DNA of 42,946 bases from JAGLTN01 sp035403325 (GTDB lineage: Bacteria > Planctomycetota > Phycisphaerae > Sedimentisphaerales > Anaerobacaceae): contig CAZBKA010000005.1 in assembly GCA_964492365.1 (NCBI GenBank), positions 1 to 42,946 of the forward strand, read 5' to 3'. Both the position numbers and the translations under genes were made by a program. The notes below the pieces were generated by a model. It searched no databases, had not been told where the DNA came from, and was given only the letters and a program-made list of their open reading frames with translations. Shown one piece after another: positions 8,926 to 15,509 of the stretch; position 1 is the stretch's first letter; every line of letters starts with the position of its first letter.

Positions 8926-9056
8926 GAGTAAATTGCGGCTGTTTTGAGCAATTTAGTGACCAATCCGTCAATATTTTCACTTTTTTCAGAACAAGTTCCT
9001 TCTTTGTGCTTTGTGGTTTTGTTTTTATATACAAGATTCGGTACAAAGAGGAATAA

Positions 9057-9221
9057 GGGTAATTTTGCGGATTTTATGTTTTTTTGAAAAAATTGAGTTT
9101 TGGATGTGTGGTTTTTAGTATTATTATTGGGGGTTGTTATAGGACGTTATTATTTTTTTTGTTAAAAAGTTGATTTTTAGTACTGGTAATGGGAAATTTT
9201 TGTCGATATTGAAAAAAAAGG
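9057..9221 (+). other. AT-rich spacer
   Basis: I see no gene. It is T-rich with several homopolymer runs and no regular phasing. It leads into the promoter at 9222. Confidence 0.3.
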
Positions 9222-9250
9222 TTGATTTGTTGTTTCCGGTGGGTTATATT
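9222..9250 (+). promoter_or_regulatory. Sigma-70-like promoter for the RNA/tRNA-Gln unit
   Basis: TTGATT (9222-9227) and TATATT (9245-9250) are separated by exactly 17 bp. Transcription would start near 9256-9258, just at the beginning of a structured, GC-richer segment. I see no comparable promoter immediately before the tRNA-Gln. Confidence 0.5.
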
Positions 9251-9255
9251 CCTGC

Positions 9256-9422
9256 CTAAGAAAATGCTCTGTCGCAAGAGGTAGACGTTTGGATTCTATG
9301 AATTTTTGGGGTCAGCAGTATCACGGCGTGGTTGACTCAAGCCTCCGACAGGGCCAAATCGGGCCGACGTAAGGTCTCCGTGACAGCTATTGGAATCACT
9401 GAAGATTCGGGCAGTCGCTTAG
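9256..9422 (+). ncRNA. Candidate structured RNA or long leader upstream of tRNA-Gln
   Basis: The segment of about 167 nt is clearly richer in G+C than the flanking AT-rich DNA and has no ORF. Its ends can pair (CTAAG at 9256-9260 with CTTAG at 9418-9422). Internal stems include GGGTCA/TGACTC closing a TCACGGCGTG hairpin near 9309-9337, CTCT/AGAG near 9267-9280, and CCGA/TCGG (9345-9348 with 9359-9362). A promoter ends 5 bases before it. It could be an independent RNA (6S RNA is one possibility by size and closing stem), a riboswitch-like leader, or the processed 5' leader of tRNA-Gln. I recognise no conserved family motif of RNase P, SRP RNA, tmRNA or T-box. Confidence 0.4.
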
Positions 9423-9441
9423 AAAGTTGGAAAAATGTTAC

Positions 9442-9513
9442 TACCCGATGGTGTAATTGGTAACACATGGGCTTTTGGTGCCTACATTCCAGGTTCGAGT
9501 CCTGGTCGGGTAG
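9442..9513 (+). tRNA. tRNA-Gln (anticodon UUG)
   Basis: The 72-nt cloverleaf is complete: acceptor TACCCGA/TCGGGTA, D stem GTGT/ACAC, anticodon stem TGGGC/GCCTA around TTTTGGT (anticodon TTG), T stem CCAGG/CCTGG with TTCGAGT, discriminator G. The weak U1-A72 pair is typical of glutamine tRNAs. No CCA is encoded. Confidence 0.96.
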
Positions 9514-9684
9514 TGTTATATAATTTTGACAGTGAGTTTTGTTGGTTAAGACTCAGGCAGGTAGTGGTTAGATTGGTTCTGGAGTTTTTATTGTTGCCTG
9601 GTTTTGCTTTGCAAAGGGCGGTAATGATTGAAACCAGGGCTGAGGTGTCAGAAGAAAGTTTTATTGCAGGACAAAAGGGTTAAG

Positions 9685-10644
9685 ATGTTTCTTGATGATA
9701 ATTTAAAAGTTTTTTCCGGCAGTGGCAGTCAGGCTCTTACGATCAATGTCTGTAAGTATCTTGATATACCTCTTGGCGCGGCGAAAATAGATAAGTTTCC
9801 TGATGGTGAGAAGATAATCAAACTTGACGACGATGTTCGAGGCAGGGATTGTTTTGTTCTAGGTTCAACATGTGCACCAGTAGATGAGAATCTGATGGAG
9901 CTTTTGATCTATGTTGATTGTCTTCGCAGAGCCAGTGCCAGGCGCATAACGCTTGTTATACCATATTTCGGTTATGCAAGGCAGGATAGAAAAGACGAGG
10001 GCAGGGTACCGATTACAGCTAAGCTTGTTGCTAATATGATTGCGGTTGCTGGTGCGGACAGGGTTATGTCCATAGACCTTCATGCAGCACAGCTTCAGGG
10101 TTTTTTCGATATACCAGTTGATCATCTGGCTGGTGAGTTGATACTGAGTCATTATTTTAGAAGCTTGAAAATCGAGAATTTGACGGTTGTATCTCCTGAT
10201 GTTGGCAATATGAAGACAGCAGCTAAGTATGCAGCGCATCTTGGAGGTGAGCTTGCGATAGTTCATAAGAAACGAGTAAGCGGCAGTGTTGTTGAGCCAC
10301 AGGAGCTTATCGGTGATGTTAAAGGTCGAAATATCATTATGTGTGATGATATTATTGCGACGGCAGGTACGGTTTGCGGCGCAGCGAAGATGGTGAAATC
10401 GCGTGGAGCTGAGAAGATATATGTTGGAGCGACGCATGGAGTTTTTGCAGGGCCTGCGGTTGAAAGGTTAAATGATGCTCCAATCGATAGTGTAATAGTA
10501 ACCGATACTATACCGCTGAATGCGAATACGGCGAAGTTGAAGAAGGTAAAAGTTTTAAGTGTTGCGTCGATGCTTGGTGAGGCTGTAAAGCGTATTCACC
10601 GTAATGAATCGGTAAGCAGCCTTTTTAATAATGGTAAAGTATAA
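9685..10644 (+). CDS. prs: Ribose-phosphate pyrophosphokinase (PRPP synthetase)
   Basis: It makes 5-phosphoribosyl-1-diphosphate from ribose 5-phosphate and ATP for nucleotide, histidine and tryptophan synthesis. Family motifs are clear: YFGYARQDRK (ATP site), DLHAAQLQGFF, VSPDVG, and the PRPP loop DDIIATAGT. At 319 residues it is full length. The ATG at 9685 is preferred: AAGGG lies close upstream and FLDDNLKVFSGS matches the usual protein start, whereas a TTG 57 bases earlier would add an unconserved tail. A 19-codon frame with its own ribosome binding site (9624-9683) ends one base before this start. First protein gene of a long co-directional cluster. Confidence 0.95.
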   Translation: MFLDDNLKVFSGSGSQALTINVCKYLDIPLGAAKIDKFPDGEKIIKLDDDVRGRDCFVLGSTCAPVDENLMELLIYVDCLRRASARRITLVIPYFGYARQDRKDEGRVPITAKLVANMIAVAGADRVMSIDLHAAQLQGFFDIPVDHLAGELILSHYFRSLKIENLTVVSPDVGNMKTAAKYAAHLGGELAIVHKKRVSGSVVEPQELIGDVKGRNIIMCDDIIATAGTVCGAAKMVKSRGAEKIYVGATHGVFAGPAVERLNDAPIDSVIVTDTIPLNANTAKLKKVKVLSVASMLGEAVKRIHRNESVSSLFNNGKV

Positions 10645-10697
10645 AGTTCCCGGATATAGGAATTTGAGTTAGCAATATAGATATAAGTGAGGATATT

Positions 10698-11336
10698 ATG
10701 AAAAAATCTTTGGTTTTGAAAGCTCAAAACAGAGAACAGACTGGTACTAATTTGTCAAGGAAACTTCGTGAGCAGGGCCAGATTCCTGCAATTGTTTGCG
10801 GACACAAGAAAGCATCGGTAGCGGTTTCTTTGAACGAACGTGATCTTCTTATTGGGTTGCAACAGGGTGTACGCTTTTTTGATATTGACCTCGAAGGCAA
10901 GACTGAAACAGTAATGTTTAAGGACTTGCAGTATGATTGTCTCGGCAAGGATATCATTCATGTTGACCTTATGCGTGTTGATATGACAGAGAGGGTTGAA
11001 GTATTAGTTCGGCTCGTATTGAAGGGTGTTGCAGATGGTACCAAAGAAGGCGGAGTTGTCGAAGAGCATGCATCCGAGCTTGAAGTTGAGTGCCAGGTGA
11101 ATGCAATTCCAGAGTTCCTGACAGTTAACATCAAGGATGTTAAAGTTGGTGACAGCATTCATGCAAGTGATGTTGTACTTCCAGATGGCGTTACTCTTGT
11201 AAGTGATCCATCTACTCTTGTTCTTGTATGCAATGTTGTGGCAGAAGCCAAGACCGCAGAGGAAGTTGCAGGTGAGACTCCTGCAGGTCCAGAGGTTATT
11301 GGTGAGAAGAAAGATGAAGAAGAAGCATCTGAGTAG
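10698..11336 (+). CDS. rplY: 50S ribosomal protein L25, CTC family
   Basis: This protein binds 5S rRNA in the large subunit. At 212 residues it is the long CTC form: an N-terminal L25 domain (about 1-95; LSRKLREQGQIPAIVCGHK) and the C-terminal TL5/CTC beta domain (about 100-185), followed by an acidic tail. GAGGA precedes the ATG. It sits between prs and pth, an order I recall as common in bacteria. Confidence 0.93.
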   Translation: MKKSLVLKAQNREQTGTNLSRKLREQGQIPAIVCGHKKASVAVSLNERDLLIGLQQGVRFFDIDLEGKTETVMFKDLQYDCLGKDIIHVDLMRVDMTERVEVLVRLVLKGVADGTKEGGVVEEHASELEVECQVNAIPEFLTVNIKDVKVGDSIHASDVVLPDGVTLVSDPSTLVLVCNVVAEAKTAEEVAGETPAGPEVIGEKKDEEEASE

Positions 11337-11360
11337 TTTTGCATTAAAGGCTGAAATGTT

Positions 11361-11942
11361 ATGGGCGAGGTTAAAATGGTTGTCGGCCTGGGTAATCCGG
11401 GGAAGGAATATGACAACACTCGTCATAATGTCGGGTTTGAAGTTGTAGATAAACTTTCACAGAAGCTTGGTATAGAAGTAACGCAGAATAAGTTTGGCGG
11501 GGTTTTGGGCCAAGGCGTTTTTGCGGATAAAAAGTTAATATTGCTGAAGCCTGGGTTGTATATGAACCGGAGCGGTCAGGTTGTTGCGACGGCGGCAGGT
11601 TTTTATAAGCTTGATCTGGATGATGTTTTGGTAGTCAGTGATGATATGGCTATTGATTGCGGCAGGATACGGATTCGTACGAAAGGTTCGGCAGGCGGTC
11701 AGAAAGGTCTAGCTGATGTTATCAACAAGCTAGGCAGCGATGAGGTGACTCGTGTGCGAGTTGGTATTGGTGCCAGTGAGTTTGCAGATTCGGCGGCTTA
11801 TGTTCTTGGCAGGATAAACAACCAGCAGAGGCCTTTGATTGATGAGGCAATAGAACGTGCATGCAAGGCAGTTTTGTGCTGGGTTGAGCATGGTGGTGCT
11901 AAGGCAATGAATGAGTATAACCCTGATGTTTCGGGGCAATGA
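11361..11942 (+). CDS. pth: Peptidyl-tRNA hydrolase
   Basis: It releases peptides from peptidyl-tRNA that drops off the ribosome, recycling tRNA. Motifs are VGLGNPGKEYDNTRHNVGF (catalytic His and nearby Asn), LLKPGLYMNRSGQ and RIRTKGSAGGQKGL. Length 193 residues is normal. The first ATG is at 11361. An ATG five codons later (11376) is preceded by GCGAGG and would give the family-typical start MVVGLGNPG, so the true start may be 11376. It lies 24 bp after rplY and is probably cotranscribed. Confidence 0.95.
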   Translation: MGEVKMVVGLGNPGKEYDNTRHNVGFEVVDKLSQKLGIEVTQNKFGGVLGQGVFADKKLILLKPGLYMNRSGQVVATAAGFYKLDLDDVLVVSDDMAIDCGRIRIRTKGSAGGQKGLADVINKLGSDEVTRVRVGIGASEFADSAAYVLGRINNQQRPLIDEAIERACKAVLCWVEHGGAKAMNEYNPDVSGQ

Positions 11943-12032
11943 TAAAAAATGAATATAATTTTGTTGGGTTGTTCCGGCAAAAGCTTAAAGGCGAATGAGT
12001 TTTTAAGCGTTTAATTGACAGGAGGTAATAGT

Positions 12033-12524
12033 TTGGAAACAGGTAAGAATTTATATGAAGGTATGTTTCTTGTTGATACAGCTTTAGCGACATCGGATTG
12101 GGATGGCGTATTAGATATGATCAAGAAGATACTGACCAAATCAGGCGCGGAAATCGTTTCAATTAAGAAATGGGACGAAAGAAAGCTTGCGTATGAGATT
12201 AACAAGAAGAGCAGGGGGACTTATATTCTTTGCTACTTCAATGTTGAAGGGCCGAAGGTTTCGGATATTGAAAGAGATATCAGACTTTCCGAAAAGGTAA
12301 TGCGTGTCCTTATTCTCAGCACAGAGCCAATGAGTCAGGAAGACATTGATAGAGATACACCTCTTGTAGCAGCCGAGAAAAGAGCTGCAGAGGCAGTAGT
12401 TGCAGCAGCTGAAGGAGTTAAGCCAGGAGCAGATGCTGAGGATGAAGAGGTTTCTTTTGATGTCCCAGTTGATGCTCTGGACGATGCAGTTGAAGATGAA
12501 GATGATATCGAAGATAAAGATTAA
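12033..12524 (+). CDS. rpsF: 30S ribosomal protein S6
   Basis: S6 binds 16S rRNA together with S18 in the platform of the small subunit, and the S18 gene follows two genes later. The S6 domain occupies residues 1-95 (YEGMFLVDTALA, KKWDERKLAYEINKKSRG). An acidic tail of about 65 residues follows, longer than in many S6 proteins. The start is TTG at 12033, because a perfect AGGAGG lies 7 bases upstream at 12020-12025. A TTG six codons earlier overlaps the binding site and is unlikely. Confidence 0.92.
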   Translation: METGKNLYEGMFLVDTALATSDWDGVLDMIKKILTKSGAEIVSIKKWDERKLAYEINKKSRGTYILCYFNVEGPKVSDIERDIRLSEKVMRVLILSTEPMSQEDIDRDTPLVAAEKRAAEAVVAAAEGVKPGADAEDEEVSFDVPVDALDDAVEDEDDIEDKD

Positions 12525-12551
12525 AAACGGACTGAAAAGTCGAGGGCAGAC

Positions 12552-12983
12552 ATGGCAAATTTTAACAAAATATTGTTGGTAGGTAACCTGACAAGGGATC
12601 CTCAATTGTCTTATCTTCCTTCCCAGACCGCGGTTGTTGAGTTTGGTCTTGCAATAAATCGGACATGGACAGGCAAAGATGGTCAGAAGAAAGAAGAAAT
12701 ATGTTTTATTGATTGCCGGGCTTTTGCGGGTCAGGCAGAGACAATCAATAAATATCTTACTAAAGGCAAACCTGTTCTTATTGAAGGTCGTCTGAAATTT
12801 GACAGCTGGACAGCTCAGGATGGCAGCAAGCGCAGCAAGCACAGTGTTGTTGTTGAGACGTTCCAGTTTTTAGGTACAGGTCAGAGTCAGGGCGGCGATA
12901 AGGGCTATAGCGGCGGTGCTGGTTCAGAATCATCTGTTGGCGATTCGGGTCCAGTAGTAAGTGATGATGATATACCGTTTTAA
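12552..12983 (+). CDS. ssb: Single-stranded DNA-binding protein
   Basis: It coats single-stranded DNA during replication and repair. The N-terminal OB fold (about 1-105) contains NKILLVGNLTRDPQLSYLP and the family run PVLIEGRLKFDSW. A Gly/Ser-rich linker leads to the C-terminal tip DDDIPF, which recruits partner enzymes. Length 143 residues is normal. It sits between rpsF and rpsR, as in many bacteria. Confidence 0.96.
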   Translation: MANFNKILLVGNLTRDPQLSYLPSQTAVVEFGLAINRTWTGKDGQKKEEICFIDCRAFAGQAETINKYLTKGKPVLIEGRLKFDSWTAQDGSKRSKHSVVVETFQFLGTGQSQGGDKGYSGGAGSESSVGDSGPVVSDDDIPF

Positions 12984-13077
12984 AGTGGAAACGATATCTT
13001 TAAAGTGTTTTGTGACTAAATAATCATAGAAACGATAAGGTCTAAAAGAATAAGACAGAATTATGGGTAGGTAAAAA

Positions 13078-13347
13078 ATGGGAACATTTAAAAAGAAAAC
13101 AGATAGTAACAGTAACAAAAAAAAGACGAACTTTTTGGCAAGCCGGGAGCAGACACAATGCCGTTTTTGCAGAAGAGGTGTTAGTTACGTTGATTACAAG
13201 GACATTGAAGTTCTTGAGAAGCTAGTGACTAATCGCGGCAAGATCTATTCTCGTAAGAGAAGCGGTAATTGTGCAGGTTGTCAGAGGAAGGTTATGAAGG
13301 CGATTAAGCGTGCCAGGTACATGTCATTGTTGCCTTTTACGAACTAA
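13078..13347 (+). CDS. rpsR: 30S ribosomal protein S18
   Basis: S18 pairs with S6 on the 30S platform. The conserved core is DYKDIEVLEKLVTNRGKI followed by basic RKRSGNCAGCQRKVMKAIK. Four cysteines in two CxxC pairs (CRFC and CAGC) make this the zinc-binding (C+) form of S18. The N-terminus is a short basic tail. Length 89 residues is slightly long but normal. Confidence 0.95.
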   Translation: MGTFKKKTDSNSNKKKTNFLASREQTQCRFCRRGVSYVDYKDIEVLEKLVTNRGKIYSRKRSGNCAGCQRKVMKAIKRARYMSLLPFTN

Positions 13348-13404
13348 TCTTTTTGTTTTTTTTACTGGTTTTTTTATTACCAGGAAAGTTTTGGAGATAA
13401 TAGT

Positions 13405-13941
13405 ATGAAGATTTTGCTTTTAAGCGATGTTGATAATCTTGGTTGGCTCGGCGATATAGTTGATGTCAAGGAAGGCTATGCGAGAAATTATATTTTACCA
13501 CAGGGTTTCGGGACTATACCCACCGATGCTAATATCAAGGCGATAGCGAAAGAAAAAATTAAACATGCAGAGCAGCGTATTCAGGAGTCTAACCGACTTC
13601 GCAAGGCAGCGGATGCAGTTGCTGGCGCAGAGGCAGTAATAGCAGCCAAGTGCAACCAGCAAGGCCATTTGTTTGGCTCAGTTTCTCCTGCAGAGATTGC
13701 CAAGAACCTTCGTGAGCAGGGTTTTGAGGTTGCCGATGAGGTTGTTAAGCTTTCTGCTCCGATTAAAGAGGTTGGCACTTATCCGAATGTTGCACTTAAA
13801 TTCAATGCAGAGATTAAGGTAAAAGTAACAGTAGTAGTAGTTGCTACTGAAGACAGTGACTATACCCCAGCTCAAGCAGAGGAAGTTAAAGCATCGCAGC
13901 AGGATGATTCTAAAGAATCTGCAGAGACCGAAGAAGCCTAA
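13405..13941 (+). CDS. rplI: 50S ribosomal protein L9
   Basis: L9 binds 23S rRNA and stabilises the L1-stalk region. The N-terminal domain shows the signature LGDIVDVKEGYARNYILPQG, followed by the long connecting helix (KAIAKEKIKHAEQRIQES) and the C-terminal domain (LFGSVSPAEIAKNL). Residues after about 150 form an extra acidic tail. GGAG lies before the ATG. It directly precedes dnaB, a frequent pairing. Confidence 0.95.
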   Translation: MKILLLSDVDNLGWLGDIVDVKEGYARNYILPQGFGTIPTDANIKAIAKEKIKHAEQRIQESNRLRKAADAVAGAEAVIAAKCNQQGHLFGSVSPAEIAKNLREQGFEVADEVVKLSAPIKEVGTYPNVALKFNAEIKVKVTVVVVATEDSDYTPAQAEEVKASQQDDSKESAETEEA

Positions 13942-14073
13942 GGTTTTTGGTCTTACTAAGTTTGCTATGTTTTCATAGGATATACGGAAGTAAGACTAAT
14001 AATTTAAGTTTTTTTTGTTGGCTGCAATTTTAAAGCTATGGATATATTTTAGCCAGTTGCAGAGAGAATAAAA

Positions 14074-15498
14074 GTGAATCAGCCGAAACAGACAGTTAAG
14101 AAGCCTAAGATCAGCAAAACAGCGGTTGGCCGGGATGCTGATGGTGGTGGGCTTTTGAATCGTAGCATGCCGGAATCGCTTGCGGCTGAGGCGGCTGTTT
14201 TGGGTTCGATGATAGTTGACCCAGAATGCATCGGTCTTGTCGTAGAAAAGATCAGGGCGGAAGCTTTTTACCGTATTGAGCACCAGATAATCTTCGAATC
14301 ATTGATAAGATTGTATGAGAAGAATAAGGGTGATGGTCTCGATGCGGTTTTGCTTCGTGATGAGCTAGAGAAGCATAAGCAGCTTGAAGAGGTTGGCGGA
14401 GTTGATTACATTGGGAGGATAATTGAGTCGGTTCCGTCTTCAGCGAACGTTCTTTATTATACTGACATTATCAAGAACAAGCAGCTTTTGCGTGAGATAA
14501 TTCAGGCAACTACAGAAATTCTGGAAGATGCTTATGACGCGACGGGCGAGGTTAGCGAAAAGCTCGATATTGCAGAACAGAAGATATTTTCAGTAACCAA
14601 CAAGAAGATGACAGGTGTTGCGTCTCCATTGAAGGACTTGGTAGTACGGTCCTTCGAGATGATAGAAAAACGTGATGGGACGCTGGTTACAGGTCTTGCG
14701 ACGGGTTATCATGAGCTTGATGATTTAACGTGCGGTTTGCAGAAGGGCGAGATGATAATAGTAGCCGGCAGACCGAGTATGGGTAAGACGAGTTTTGTAT
14801 TGAATATTGCGGAAAATGTTGGTGTCAATGATAAGACACCTATCGCGATATTTTCTCTTGAAATGGGTCGATATCAGCTTGCCGAGCGATTTTTGTGCAG
14901 CAACAGCAAGGTTGATTCTCAGGCGGTTAGACGCGGTCTTCTTGCTACAGAGCATTATCAGGATTTAATAGCGGCTTGCGGAGTTTTGTCCGAGGCACCT
15001 ATTTATATCGATGATACAGCAGGTTTGACGCCTTTAGAATTGCGAGCTAAGGCCAGGAGGCTTAAAAGTCAGTACGATATCCAATGTGTAATGGTGGACT
15101 ATTTGCAGTTAATGAACCTTGGTACAGGCAGGAGTGAATCTCGTCAACAGGAAATAACAACGATATCTCGATATCTTAAGGCCCTTGCCCGTGAACTGGA
15201 AATTCCAGTAATAGTTTTAAGTCAGCTTAACCGTGCAGCGGAGAGCAGGGATGATCATAGACCCAGGATGAGTGATTTGCGTGAAAGCGGGAGTATTGAA
15301 CAGGACGCCGACGTTATTATGTTGCTGCACAGAGATGATTATTATCATCGCGGCGAATCTGAATATGAAAATACAAATATAGCGGAGGTTATTATAGCAA
15401 AGCAGCGTAATGGTCCAACCGGTATGGTCAAGCTGACATTTATCGAGAAGCTGACTCGCTTTGAAAACCTAGCTACTCATGTAGAGGATCCATTTTAA
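14074..15498 (+). CDS. dnaB: Replicative DNA helicase
   Basis: This is the hexameric 5'-3' helicase that unwinds DNA at the replication fork. The N-terminal domain (about 30-135) includes ESLAAEAAVLGSMIVDPE. The RecA-like motor has Walker A GRPSMGKTSF, the Walker B region VMVDYLQLM, and the arginine-finger region RESGSIEQDADVIMLLHRDD. Length 474 residues is normal and no intein is present. The start is GTG with GAGAG upstream. Its stop lies only 11 bases before the bamA start, so replication and outer-membrane genes may share transcription. Confidence 0.96.
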   Translation: MNQPKQTVKKPKISKTAVGRDADGGGLLNRSMPESLAAEAAVLGSMIVDPECIGLVVEKIRAEAFYRIEHQIIFESLIRLYEKNKGDGLDAVLLRDELEKHKQLEEVGGVDYIGRIIESVPSSANVLYYTDIIKNKQLLREIIQATTEILEDAYDATGEVSEKLDIAEQKIFSVTNKKMTGVASPLKDLVVRSFEMIEKRDGTLVTGLATGYHELDDLTCGLQKGEMIIVAGRPSMGKTSFVLNIAENVGVNDKTPIAIFSLEMGRYQLAERFLCSNSKVDSQAVRRGLLATEHYQDLIAACGVLSEAPIYIDDTAGLTPLELRAKARRLKSQYDIQCVMVDYLQLMNLGTGRSESRQQEITTISRYLKALARELEIPVIVLSQLNRAAESRDDHRPRMSDLRESGSIEQDADVIMLLHRDDYYHRGESEYENTNIAEVIIAKQRNGPTGMVKLTFIEKLTRFENLATHVEDPF

Positions 15499-15509
15499 GG
15501 ATGAATGAA

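Larger units (their letters stand above)
8752..9056 (+). pseudogene. Broken MauE/DoxX-like membrane protein gene
   Basis: The downstream frame (from about 8889) encodes VFILFSILYRGLRVNCGCFE, then SVNIFTFFRTSSFFVLCG and a charged end at a TAA (9054). The RGL-x3-CGCF motif followed by a membrane helix is characteristic of MauE/DoxX-type redox-associated membrane proteins. The upstream frame (8752 to about 8877) encodes a membrane-like stretch ending FVFILFSVLYRGL and then hits a stop. Both frames thus carry the same motif, because a 37-bp segment is repeated with a 74-bp offset. As 74 is not a multiple of 3, the repeat shifts the frame. Removing one repeat unit would restore one continuous frame. 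The N-terminus is also short for the family, so the gene is a truncated remnant. Confidence 0.55.

Noticed and set aside
9256..9422. Identification of the structured segment as RNase P RNA, SRP RNA, tmRNA or T-box
   Set aside because: None of the characteristic conserved motifs of those RNAs is present.
9435..9683. An 82-codon frame running through tRNA-Gln to the prs start
   Set aside because: It overlaps a clear tRNA and has no conserved protein features.
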